Below the pieces are notes generated by a model. It searched no databases. It had not been told where the DNA came from and worked only from the letters and a program-made list of their open reading frames with translations. The position numbers were made by a program, and so were the translations under genes. 64,000 nt of DNA from Wurfbainia villosa. Its lineage: Eukaryota > Streptophyta > Magnoliopsida > Zingiberales > Zingiberaceae. Each line of letters starts with the position of its first letter. The stretch's first letter is position 1. The DNA is taken from contig CM045987.1 of the NCBI GenBank assembly GCA_025175895.1, positions 111,341,040-111,405,039 on the forward strand, read 5' to 3'. Shown piece by piece: positions 54,530 through 64,000 of this stretch.

Positions 54530-56270
54530 TCGTCCTAACCCAAGTCATCCTATCGACCAAGTGATAGATGACTCTAACCCAAGTCAAACTAGAACTCACC
54601 CAAGTCATCCTATCGACCAAGTGATAGATGACCCTAACCCGAGTCACACTAAGACTCAAACAAATCATCCTATCAATCAAGTTATAGGTGATCCAAATTT
54701 AGGGGTTCGAACTAGAGCTTCATATCGAAACCTTAGTCAAATCTCGTTAATTTCCAAAATCGAACCCAAAACTATTGAACAAGCACTTCTTGATCCCGAC
54801 TGGATTATTGCTATGCAAGAAGAGCTAGCTCAATTCACTAGAAATGAAATGCAGAATTAGTACCACCACCTAAAGAAAAATCAATTATTGGAACAAGGTG
54901 GGTATTTGAAATAAACTTGATGATAAAGGTGAAGTAGTTAGAAATAAAGCTAGGTTAGTCGCAAAGGGTTTAGTCAAGTCAAAGGTTTAGATTACGATGA
55001 GACCTCGCCCCGTAGCTTGGACTAGAGTCCATCCGAATGTTGTTAGCATATCGCACATCGAGGTTTTAAATTGTTTCAAATGGATGTCAAGTCAGCATTT
55101 TTGAATGGATACATTAAGGAAGAAGTTTACGTCGACCAACCTCCGGATTCGAAAATCTAGATAAACTGACCATGTCCTTAGACTTAAGAAAGCCCTATAT
55201 GGACTCAAACAAGCCCCAAGAGCTTGAGTACGAAGGCTTCGATCTATCTTAAGTCCAAAGGATTCAACCAAGGTTTAGTCGACCCAACCTTATTCGTTAA
55301 AACCGTAGGAAAAGAAATCTTTAAAGCACAAATCTAAGTATATTATATAATTTTTGGAACTACCAACTAGATAATACTAAACGAATTCATCTCACTTATA
55401 GAAACTGAATTTGAAATGAATTTAGTGGGAGAGTTAAGTTTCTTCTTAGGTTTACAAATTAAACAAACTAAAGATGGAATATATTTACATCAACAAAAAT
55501 ATACTAAGGACTTAATAAATCGATTTGGAATGCAAGATGCTAAAATAATCAATACACCTATGGCAACTAATGTTAATATAAACGAAGATGTAGAAGGAAA
55601 ACCCGTTGACCTAAAATACTATAGGAGCGCAATAGGAAGTCTCCTATACTTAACCGCGAGCCGACCCGACATTTTATTCGCGGTAAGTATGTGCGCAAGG
55701 TTACAAACCTGTGCCAAGGAGTCTCACCTAACCCTAGACTAGCGTATCCTTAGATATCTAAAGGGCACGCTAAGCGTGAGGTATTTGGTACCCTAGATCT
55801 ACCGAGTTTAATCTAATCGGCTACTCCGACTCGACTATAGTAAACTCGATAGAAAGAGCACAGTGGTTGTTGTCAAATCCTCGGCTCGAGTCTAGTAAGT
55901 TAGTGCGATTAGGAAGCGACATTGCGTTGCCTTATCTACCAAAGTAGAATCGTTGCGATGGGTGAGTGTGTCTCTTCCTGTGGATGAAGCAAACTCTCCA
56001 AGACTTTAGCTTAATCTTTAACAACATTAAAACCTACATAGATAACATTAGTTCAATTAACTTAACTAAAAATCCAATATGTCATTCTAGGACAAAACAT
56101 ATAGAAGTTAAACACCACTTCATTAGGGAACATGTAACTAATGGAACTATACAACTAGAGTATGTTTAGTCCAAATCAAACCTAGCGGACATCTTCACCA
56201 AACCACTACCCGGCGAATTTAGTTTATTAAGGCGAAAGTTAGGTATGTGCGTAATAGAGTAGGATTTAAA
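54530..56270 (+). pseudogene. Sirevirus-type copia pol, RT to RNase H, broken
   Basis: The blocks in order are IEQALLDPDWIIAMQEELAQ, NKARLVAKGF, FQMDVKSAFLNGYIKEEVYV, LVGELSFFLGLQIKQTKDGI, YLHQQKYTKDLINRFGMQDA, DLKYYRSAIGSLLYLTASRP and, near the end, RTKHIEVKHHFIREHV and DIFTKPLP. The order and motifs match Sireviruses. Frameshifts and stops are frequent, the YVDD region is lost, and protease and integrase are absent. The longest open piece is 55416-55742. Confidence 0.85.
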
Positions 56271-56853
56271 TATTTCTATATATGTACTCTACTTTTGCTT
56301 CTTATTATGAAATTAGCCTAAGTCTTACCTTAGAAAACATATACCTATAGATTTAAGTAGCCAACACATCTCACAACACATAGGACTAATGTGTTTGTGT
56401 ACTTAGCCACGTAGCAGGCGTGAGATGTTAGGACCTTACTCTGGTTCCAGATGTAGATTGATTGCATCGACATGAACCATGGAGTATAATTATTTAAAAT
56501 TAATCAACTCCTTCAAGACTTATTGATCATTCTATATCAATCAAGTCCAACCGGAGTTGTACATTTTAGATGAACATATTTTCAAGCTTATTATTATTTT
56601 AAAAAAAAAAATATTTATATTGGGAACTTGCTTGGACTTACAAACCTTAAAATATATTTACAAACTTTTTGAGTTAAGGCAAAAGGGGGAGAAAGTCACA
56701 AAAGTAAGGAAGAAAGTAAACAAAATTATTACCTTTTATATTAAGTAATTCCGTTTACTTAAGCAACTATTAAGGGGAGTAAAATTATTTTCAAGAACTC
56801 ACCTTCGGTCAAGGAGGTTACCTCAAAGGGGAGAACTTGAAACAATAATATTT
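56271..56853 (+). other. Non-coding Sirevirus 3' region
   Basis: This is AT-rich sequence after pol with two purine-rich stretches (AAAAGGGGGAGAAAG near 56680 and AAGGGGAGAA near 56826) resembling extra polypurine tracts. There is no ORF. Confidence 0.5.
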
Positions 56854-57177
56854 CTCACTCATGCTTAATCTTTATGCTAGCTCACTCATGCTTAATCTTT
56901 ATGCTAGCTCATTCATACTTAATCATTATGCTAGCTCATTCATATTTAATCATTATGCTAGCTCATTCATATTTAATCTTTATGCTAGCTCATTCATATT
57001 TAATCTTTATGCTAGCTCATTCATGCTTAATCATTATGCTAGCTCATTCATATTTAATCTTTATGCTAGCTCATTCATGCTTAATCTTTATGCTAGCTCA
57101 TTCATGCTTAATCATTATGCTAGCTCATTCATATTTAATCTTTATGCTAGCTCATTCATGCTTAATCATTATGCTAG
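56854..57177. repeat. 27-bp minisatellite, 12 units
   Basis: Twelve uninterrupted 27-bp units of the form CTCATTCATATTTAATCTTT followed by ATGCTAG; variants differ at two or three fixed positions. Because 27 is divisible by 3, all frames stay open. It lies just before the Sirevirus polypurine tract. Confidence 0.95.
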
Positions 57178-57240
57178 CTTCTTGTTATGCTTAATTTTCC
57201 TTAACTTTTGTGTCGGTTTGCCATGAATCAAAGGGGAGAT

Positions 57241-58187
57241 TGTTGGTGCGATGGGCACCAAAGTCGAACCGTATTTTGATTATGGCAAAAGGCTCAATAG
57301 TTAAGGGTATATTTGTTATCTTACGAGCTCGATTAAGTGTGCGTAAATGCTAAAGTTGGCGGAAGGTGCGACACCCGGTGGGAACCGAGGTGGTCGGCAA
57401 CGCCGAGGGACTTGAGGAAGCCGAGGTACTCGGGTGAAGACCGAAGCGAGGCTACAAGGTAAGCTCGTGTGAAAGCGAAGCGCCAATGGAAGGTCTAGGT
57501 CGAGATCAAATGGTTAGAACCATCGTACTTTATATTTTAAGCTAACTTGTCTGCGGTCAAAACCCTTTGACTACATCAACGCTAGTCAAGTTCGACCTAG
57601 AAGAGCTCGAATTTCAAGGGGTGAATTTGGACTTGACTCGTGTTTTGGTACAAAGGGTGATGTGGCATCAAGGTGGACATCCAAACCATCACCAAGCTTC
57701 CTTGTGGTGGACGCCCAAGATAAGGTGAGTTGGCACAAGATGGTTGGCTCCCATGATGTGGCACAAGTTGAATGGCTCCAACAAGTTGGCGCCCAAGGAG
57801 GTTGGAGGTGGCACAAGGTGGTTGGATGAAACACCTCATCCTCAAGTTGGCGCCCAAGGAGGTTGGAGGTGGCACAAGGTGGTTGGATGAAACACCTCAT
57901 CCTTGAGTTGGCGCACAAGGAGGTTGGAGGTGGCACAAGGTGGTTGGATGAAACACCTCATCCTTGAGTTGGCGCAAAGGATGTGGATGAACAAGTCTTG
58001 GGGGATAAGAACCTCACCTTGGACACTACCTATGTCTAAATTCATAGATCAATATCCATAAATAGACATGTTCAAGCCAAGCAAATAACAAGAATTCAAG
58101 AGCTCTCAACACGCCGTCGTAACGCCGCTACTACTACTCACATTTGCTACGACGAAGTGCCGCCGACAACGAAAGCTACATCTTCTA
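57241..58187 (+). repeat. Sirevirus LTR, plus orientation, first copy (3'-truncated)
   Basis: The LTR begins TGTTGGTGCGATGGGCACC directly after the CAAAGGGGAGAT polypurine tract and runs to the CTACATCTTCTACT junction, where the 27-bp array starts again. It is the inverse of 53580-54511. Confidence 0.8.
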
Positions 58188-58399
58188 CTCATGCTTAATC
58201 TTTATGCTAGCTCATTCATACTTAATCATTATGCTAGCTCATTCATATTTAATCATTATGCTAGCTCATTCATATTTAATCTTTATGCTAGCTCATTCAT
58301 ATTTAATCTTTATGCTAGCTCATTCATGCTTAATCATTATGCTAGCTCATTCATATTTAATCTTTATGCTAGCTCATTCATGCTTAATCATTATGCTAG
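58185..58399. repeat. 27-bp minisatellite, second array (8 units)
   Basis: This array has the same unit as 56854-57177 and the same order of variants for its first units, with four fewer units. It is followed by an AAAAAGGGGGAGAT polypurine tract and a second LTR copy, so array, tract and LTR were duplicated together. Confidence 0.9.
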
Positions 58400-58465
58400 C
58401 TTCTTTATTATGTAATTTTTCCTTAACTTTTGTGTCGGTTTGCCATGAATCAAAAAGGGGGAGAT

Positions 58466-59360
58466 TGTTGGTGCAGTGGGCACCAAAGTCGAACCGGTAT
58501 TTTGATTATGGCAAAAGGCTCAATAGTTAAGGGTATATTTGTTATCTTACGAGCTCAATTAAGTGTGCAGAAATGCTAAAGTTGAGCGGAAGGTCTGCGA
58601 CACCCGGTGGGAACCGAGGTGGTCGGGCAACGCCAGAGGGACTTCGGAGGAAGCCGAGGTACTCGGGTGAAGACCGGAAGCGAGGCTACAAGGTAAGCTC
58701 GTGTGAAAGCGAAGCAAGGTCGTTAAGCGTGGATCCGACCCAATACCTCCAATGGAAGGTCTAGGTCGAGATCAGATGGTTAGAACCATCGTACTTTATA
58801 TTTTAAGCTAACATCTGCGGTCAAAACCCTTTGACTACTGATCATTGCTAGTCAAGTTCGACCTCGAGAAGAGCTCGAATTTCAAGGGGGTGAATTTGGA
58901 CTTGACTCGTGTTTTGGTACAAAGGGTGATGTGGCATCAAGGTGGACATCCAAACCATCACCAAGCTTCCTTGTGGTGGACGCCCAAGATAAGGTGAGTT
59001 GGCACAAGATGGTTGGCTCCCATGATGTGGCACAAGTTGAATGGCTCCAACAAGTTGGCGCCCAAGGAGGTTGGAGGTGGCACAAGGTGGTTGGATGAAA
59101 CACCTCATCCTCAAGTTGGCGCCCAAGGAGGTTGGAGGTGGCACAAGGTGGTTGGATGAAACACCTCATCCTTGAGTTGGCGCACAAGGAGGTTGGAGGT
59201 GGCACAAGGTGGTTGGATGAAACACCTCATCCTTGAGTTGGCGCAAAGGATGTGGATGAACAAGTCTTGGGGGATAAGAACCTCACCTTGGACACTACCT
59301 ATGTCTAAATTCATAGATCAATATCCATAAATAGACATGTTCAAGCCAAGCAAATAACAA
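58466..59360 (+). repeat. Sirevirus LTR, plus orientation, second copy (3'-truncated)
   Basis: The LTR begins TGTTGGTGCAGTGGGCACC and ends in AAATAACAA, where TRIM sequence begins. It is closer to the inverted copy at 53740-54511 than the first copy is, since it keeps the GCGTGGATCCGACCCAATAC stretch lacking in 57241-58187. Confidence 0.8.
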
Positions 59361-59430
59361 TGAGATATCTTTTTTCTTATAAGCACATGATCTTTTCCAT
59401 GTCTTACCAATGTGGGACTCTGATACCAAT
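59361..59430. repeat. TRIM LTR scrap with primer-site sequence
   Basis: The scrap is the later half of a TRIM LTR joined at TGTGGGA to the CTCTGATACCAAT primer-site end, so most of the TRIM interior was deleted here. Confidence 0.65.
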
Positions 59431-60064
59431 TGTTAGTGCTTATAAGCTCCACATATCTCCACAATGACATGATATTGTCCACTTTGGGCCTAAGCCCTCA
59501 TGGTTTTATTTTTGGGCTTTACCCAAAAGGCCTCATACCAATGGAGATATCTTTTTTCTTATAAGCACATGATCTTTTCCATGTCTTACCAATGTGGGAC
59601 TTTGATTGTATTCCCCATACTCCCAACAATCCCCCCCTCAAACGAAGGACCACATTGGGCCCCCCCTCAAGCCTATCCCTCCTCGAAGGATTTTCTCTGC
59701 TTGATGTCCGATCTTCAACCCACCAGGACTTCCTGCCAGTTGTTCGGTCCCCTCGACCCAACTAGACTTCCTTCCTGATGTCTGGTTCTCTTGATCCGGA
59801 CGTGAGAGCTCAACTTTCTTCGTTCGAGGTTCATGGCTTGACATGGACCATGACTCTGATACCAATTGTTAGTGCTTATAAGCTCCACATATCTCCACAA
59901 TGACATGATATTGTCCACTTTGGGCCTAAGCCCTCATGGTTTTATTTTTGGGCTTTACCCAAAAGGCCTCATACCAATGGAGATATCTTTTTTCTTATAA
60001 GCACATGATCTTTTCCATGTCTTACCAATGTGGGACTTTGATTGTATTCCCCATACTCCCAACA
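59431..60064 (-). mobile_element. Complete TRIM-like element
   Basis: Two 198-bp LTRs (59431-59628 and 59867-60064), nearly identical by eye, flank a 238-bp interior with the copia-type primer site (minus strand, changed to TGGTATCAGAGT) and a purine-rich tract TGAGGGGGGGAT next to the lower LTR. At 634 bp with no ORF it fits a terminal-repeat retrotransposon in miniature. Confidence 0.85.
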
Positions 60065-61045
60065 TGAGGGAGCTGCCCTAGGGCTCCCAAACCATAGGGG
60101 GAGGCACGACGGCTAGGACGGCACGCCGAAGCCCTAAAAAGCTTCGGTAACTCGGAACGGGGAGGAGGAACGCCGCCTGAGGTCCACGCCTTGCACTTCA
60201 ACGCCGGAGAGAAGACCACAAAAGCATTGTAATTCTTTGTTCCTGTGTTTTATTCCTTATGTATTCGAACATAGACATGCTTTGTGATTCTTCCTTCATA
60301 TACATGGAGTAGTATTTTCGATTCTAGGATTAGGGAGTAGCTTGTGTACACATACAATGTTGGTTCATGTTAAATTTTGCCTATGAGTTTGATTTGACAA
60401 TTAGTAGTTGTTTTTACTATATTTATACGTGTTTGGTTTTCTATCTACTGTGCTTAGGCGATACGAGGGGTGACAGCCCTCGTATCTAAGATTTAGGGGA
60501 TTTTATATAAGAAACCTAGGGGTAAACCTGATCTCATGTAACTGTGGGTAGAAAGGTGTGGTGGAATCAGAAACGATTCACCGTAGGGATTGATTTGGCA
60601 TCCTCGTACCGTTTATCCCGTTCTTTTTGGCAGAGATAGCTCCCGGTAGATGCGGCGGCTCTGCGGGAGAGTGTATGATGTCCCTTCCACAAAACCATAG
60701 CTAAACGTCTAGACAATGCCAATTGACAACATTGTTTTGTGATGCACATGCGAAACCGAAGTCCTAGAATCACCTTTGAAGACCTCGACACACTCCTTTC
60801 CTCCTCCGTGTGACACCGTATAGAGTTAAGTCCACCGACAGCCCTCACCAATCGAAACCTCTTAGAGTTACGTCCGAACAATTACAACCACTGAATATAT
60901 TGGTATTCGAATCCCAGTCCCTGGGGGATCGATAATCTTTATTACTTGACGACATCCGTGCACTTGTGGGCATTGAGCGCGAGTGCGCGCTTTGAGTCCT
61001 CGATGGTCTCCGTCGCGAGATTTGAGGTCGCATTCGTGCGCATCA
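60065..61045 (+). repeat. Gypsy-type 5' LTR of copy II, second part
   Basis: The LTR continues after the composite block, starting with the second TGAGG. It holds the blocks GAAACCGAAGTCCTAGAATC and TATTACTTGACGACATCCGT found at the end of the other gypsy-type LTRs, and ends GCGCATCA before the primer site. Confidence 0.75.
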
Positions 61046-61051
61046 AGTTTT

Positions 61052-61069
61052 TGGCGCCGTTGCCGGGGA
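61052..61069 (+). other. Gypsy primer-binding site
   Basis: TGGCGCCGTTGCCGGGGA follows the LTR after a few bases. It is the primer site I recall for plant Athila/Tat-type gypsy elements. Confidence 0.8.
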
Positions 61070-61214
61070 CTGAGCGATTCGATATCGAATCGAACGGTGG
61101 TAATTGGATCAGACTTAGGAGAGATTTACTTTTCTTATTTTATTTTATTTTATTTTATTTCAGTTTTGTTTATTCAGTTGCTCTTTCCTTATTTATAATT
61201 TCCTGCATATAACG

Positions 61215-62285
61215 ATGCATGCTTTTACTCATGATTATGGTCAATTGAATGTTGTAAGTTTTGGTAATATTTATTGTGAACATTGTGGTGAAACATGGCA
61301 TACCATTAACGATTGTCCGGATATATTCGAACCTTCACAATTTGAAAAACAAGATGTCACCTACAATTACAACCAGTGACCACAAGATGATTCCTATTGA
61401 TATAGTTATGACCCTGGGTACTTAAACCCTCAATATTGTCCACCTAAATCCCGACTTGAGCAGATGATGGAAGATTTCATTTGAACAGAACAAGCGACAA
61501 ATGCTGAATTCCAACGGCGACATTCACAGACAGAGACTCAATATTGTTTCCAAAATGAGAACGAGAGCTATGAGTTACCATGCAAATTTTATCCAGAACT
61601 AAGTCCCCACTTAGAAGCCCCGCTAGATAATTTTACTAGGGAATGCAAGGAGCATAGCCAACAATTTGCGGAGATTATAGAACGAGATCTAGCAAGAGAA
61701 GAAACCAAACGACTAGAAGGTGGCTTTGATGACTGGATTAAACCTAATATGACAGAGACTCACTTTGAGCGAATGGATGAGGAGGACGTAGATGACATTG
61801 GAAGTAAAGAAGGACAATCCATTCAATCACCACTAGAAGGAGAACTTGATGATTATATAATTGATACTTTAATCGAGGAGTGCATTGCTTCAATCAAAAC
61901 ACCTCCTAACCTTAAGGGTCTAGAAGAGCTTGCCTTAACCCTCACCAAAACTTTAGTTACCAATAACAAAGCCCACCTAGTGATTTGTAATGATAAAATT
62001 TCATTCGACATGATAGAGCCTGCTAATAAATCTTTTGGTGAGAATATTTGTGGTGAGTTACATTATTTACAGCATATGGATGAAACAGAATATCATGACC
62101 AAACTCCTAATGATTCTTTAAAGATAAGCATGTTCACTCTCGAACCAAGGAAGACAGCCAATAAATATCTTACCCCTCCACGAGCAAGATTTAAGAGATA
62201 TGGTGATAAGGGATCACAAGGGAGGAGGCATAAGGTGAGCAAATATCTTGCTCCCCCACGAGCAAGATTCAAACGCCTCAAATGA
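61215..62285 (+). pseudogene. ORF1 of pol-less gypsy-like family: CCHC knuckle plus KY-PRARFKR motifs
   Basis: A 356-codon frame from MHAFTHDYGQLNVVS. Residues 21, 24, 29 and 34 form a CCHC knuckle (CEHCGETWHTINDC) placed at the N-terminus, as if only the tail of a Gag protein is kept. The middle is acidic (ERMDEEDVDDIGSKEGQ, DTLIEECIASIKTPPNLKG). The C-terminus has two basic repeats, ANKYLTPPRARFKR and VSKYLAPPRARFKR, and ends at 62285. TGA stops at codons 55, 62 and 90 break the first quarter; two or three could be CGA to TGA changes. From 61749 the frame is open for 178 codons. Copy I carries the same protein in worse condition. Its role is unknown; a Gag-derived RNA- or DNA-binding protein is a guess. 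Confidence 0.7.
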
Positions 62286-62330
62286 AACGTAGGAATAAGG
62301 TCGAGCTAAAAGACCTTAAATAAAGCGCTT

Positions 62331-62348
62331 CTTGGGAGGCAACCCAAG
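62331..62348 (+). other. Conserved hairpin CTTGGGAGGCAACCCAAG
   Basis: An 18-bp near-perfect hairpin (CTTGGG pairs with CCCAAG) lies 45 bp after the ORF1 stop. Copy I has it at 10048-10065 in the same place, with one change. I recall this motif after coding regions in plant Athila/Tat-type gypsy elements. Confidence 0.75.
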
Positions 62349-62488
62349 TTTAGTTTTTAGGATTTCTTTTTATTGCATTCAAATTTTTTTTTTGTAATTC
62401 AAACTTTGATTTATGGTATTTAGCATTTGTAGGTAAGGAAAGAACTTGCTAGGTAAAAACAAAAGTCATTTTAAGTTTATGCAGTGAA

Positions 62489-63094
62489 GTGAGTGAGAGA
62501 AATCAGACCATTGTACACCACGAGAAAAGAAACAAAGGGCGCACGGTCAGGTCGTGTGTTCTCACACGGTTGTGCCCTGACTTCCAGAGGCGCACATGGT
62601 CAGGCCGTGTGATTTCACACGGCCGTGTCACGCCCCCTAGTCTATGTGAAGATCCTACACCTGCACCAATTTCTTTTCCTACTTTTGAGCAGGATGCAGG
62701 TACTTCTTCCTATGATTTCTCGGAGTTCCGATCGCGCCTCGATGACATATACACTGAGCAGCAGACGCAGGGGCAGCGATGGGATGATCATGGCTCCTAT
62801 ACGCAGGCAGAGTTTACAGGTTTACGGGAGCACTTCCAGTGGGTCGAGGACTTCTACGACGAGACCCATATTTACTTTCAGGAAGAGGAGGCCACCTACC
62901 GCCAGGAGATGCAACAACATATTCGTGCCCAGCAGGCATAGTAGGCCCGGGAGGAGGAGCACCGAGCAGCCGCTGCATCTACTAGCTCTCAGATCGATCA
63001 CATGTACATGTGGCATCAGCGACTCAGCAGCAGGTTCTCCCAGGATCTCGAGATGCCGAGGCTTCCAGACTTTCCACCTCGTCCACCATACTAG
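62489..63094 (+). pseudogene. ORF2 of pol-less gypsy-like family, charged/coiled-coil-like
   Basis: The frame starts MSERNQTIVHHEKRNKGRTV. It crosses the GC-rich palindrome cluster (62530-62640), so the true start may be later, then gives a Gln/Glu-rich stretch (EFRSRLDDIYTEQQTQGQRW, HIYFQEEEATYRQEMQQHIR) and, after two adjacent TAG codons at 62939-62944 (probably from CAG), continues with SSQIDHMYMWHQRLSSRFSQ to FPPRPPY. Copy I has a short counterpart. I know no enzyme domain in it; similar charged ORFs occur 3' of pol in Athila/Tat elements. Confidence 0.55.
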
Positions 63095-64000
63095 AGGTAT
63101 ACTTTCATTTAAGTCTGAGGGGACCCCAAATTTTATTTTATTTCTAGCAGCAGTTTCTTTCCTGATATTTGCATCATTGTTAACATTCATTTGTTCGTGC
63201 ATAGGTGGTTGAGTTCCTTTCAACACTTAGTTTTTGTTATCTGTAAAGCTGCCTCAGTAGTATTTTTAAAGTTTTCTTCATGAGTTATTTCCATGAGTAG
63301 TATAACTTCATTTACCTCGTGGTATTTCATTTTGTTGGCTTTGAAAGGATATGCTAGACTTACACTGGTTAGCTTCTATTTTTACACCTACACATGTCGA
63401 ACATTCTGAAAGGGAGAGTCTAGTACATACTTAGTTATGATTCATCTCAGTAGTTTAGTACTTTGGAATCCACAGGTGACCCTACGACTGGCATTTTAGT
63501 TACTGGAGATGCTCGGATTGTGTAAGCCTATTCGGAAAAATCAAAATCCCAGTGAGCTGAAGAAAAAAATAAAAGAGAGAAAGGAAAATAAAAGAGAAAT
63601 AAAAGAGAGAGAGGAAAATAAATGAAAGAAAAGAAAAGAAAATATAAATATTATGAGTGATAAAAAATAGTTGTTGTGGGTGGAAATGGTGAGGTGCCCC
63701 TTTGAGACCGAGTTAGGTTACTGAGGAAACACCTACCAATTTCTCTCAATACCGAGCACGCCTTTGAGACTTTGTGCTAGATCTAGGGAACGACCCTCGC
63801 TTTGGGCAGGTAAGTGCCTAAGAGCCAGAGGCCTTAGGAAAGCTATAGGATGACGACTTAACTCACCATGGAACGAGTATCCCCTAAGAATGATTCGCTT
63901 AGCACGAGCACAAGGAACTAACTTAGTGAATTTCTAGAATATATTTATTTTGCTTTGATTGCAAATACCACTTGATAAATTTAGTTAACATGCTAAGTAT
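63095..64000 (+). other. Non-coding 3' internal region of copy II
   Basis: A TTTAAGTCTGAGGGGACC tract at 63110-63127 is the counterpart of 10640-10656. A purine-rich low-complexity stretch (AAAAGAGAGAAAGGAAAAT) lies at 63563-63655. Phrases such as CCCCTTTGAGACCGAGTTAG at 63697 match 11113-11130. The window ends before the 3' LTR. Confidence 0.6.

Larger units (their letters stand above)
52787..60064. mobile_element. Composite block: TRIM-like element plus Sirevirus parts
   Basis: The block begins with a TRIM-like LTR (TGTTAGTGCTTATAAGC) and ends with another (ACTCCCAACA). TGAGG stands on both sides (52782-52786, 60065-60069), so the outer ends come from one insertion into the gypsy-type LTR. 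The interior contains three more TRIM segments, an inverted and two direct Sirevirus LTR copies, a dead pol and two minisatellite arrays. Later insertions and recombination must have built this up. Confidence 0.75.
52261..64000 (+). mobile_element. Pol-less Ty3/gypsy-like LTR element, copy II (runs off the window)
   Basis: The 5' LTR is in two parts (52261-52786 and 60070-61045), split by a 7.3-kb block bounded by TGAGG duplications. After the LTR come the primer site TGGCGCCGTTGCCGGGGA, ORF1 with an N-terminal CCHC knuckle, the 18-bp hairpin, ORF2 and a long non-coding 3' region. The 3' LTR lies beyond the window. It shares ORF1, hairpin, ORF2 and 3' phrases with copy I at 4716. No pol is present. 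Confidence 0.8.

Noticed and set aside
56861..57226. 121-codon repeat protein (LYASSF units)
   Set aside because: It comes from a 27-bp minisatellite; the unit is divisible by 3, so frames stay open without selection.
57586..57936. 116-codon open frame with HPTTLCHLQPPW repeats, also at 53822 and 58882
   Set aside because: It is the 61-bp repeat and neighbouring LTR sequence read in an open frame, present in three LTR copies.

Overview
The window is nuclear DNA of a flowering plant. The evidence is split, GT-AG-spliced exons of a plant-type La-related protein 1 gene, Au-type tRNA-derived SINEs, RTE-type LINEs, a plant hAT transposon and several nested plant Ty1/copia and Ty3/gypsy LTR retrotransposons. 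I cannot name the species from the sequence.

Only one conserved host gene is supported. It is a LARP1 (1B/1C-type) gene on the minus strand, start codon at 37607 and stop at 869. Six exons (37302-37607, 36625-37183, 36382-36532, 36204-36294, 1463-1534, 869-1207) join in frame into a protein of about 505 residues. Exons 1 to 4 lie within 1.4 kb and exons 5 and 6 within 0.7 kb. Between them is a single intron of about 34.7 kb (1535-36203), and it interrupts the La-motif region.

That intron is a transposon archive. From low to high coordinate it holds: a solo copia-type LTR; an Au SINE; a pol-less Ty3/gypsy-like element (4716-13422) with a complete copia (6150-9681) nested in it, whose pol block is inverted; a 60-bp RTE tail; a Ty3/gypsy pol fragment; a minus-strand copia (16221 to about 19975) carrying a solo LTR with a perfect 5-bp target duplication; a 5'-truncated RTE LINE flanked by 79-bp direct repeats; a full-length but dead RTE LINE (23060-30274, 14-bp target duplication) split by a hAT transposon (26079-30073, 8-bp target duplication); a second Au SINE; and two copies of a roughly 0.5-kb intron segment on either side of an LTR-like block.

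Upstream of the gene (37608-64000) there is a short promoter region and an unclassified stretch, then a stack of retroelements. Two gag-only Sirevirus-like copia elements lie head to head (40628-48625). LTR scraps and a dead gypsy protease/RT follow. A second member of the pol-less gypsy-like family runs from 52261 past the end of the window. Its 5' LTR is interrupted by a 7.3-kb composite block (52787-60064, TGAGG duplicated on both sides), built from a TRIM-like short element and Sirevirus parts.

The best candidate for something undescribed is that pol-less family. Its two members share an ORF with an N-terminal CCHC knuckle (seen in the better copy) and two tandem KY-x-x-P-x-RA-x-FKR motifs, a conserved 18-bp hairpin, a second glutamine- and charge-rich ORF, and LTRs full of CACGGCCGTG-like palindromes. 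No coding sequence from any transposon here is intact.
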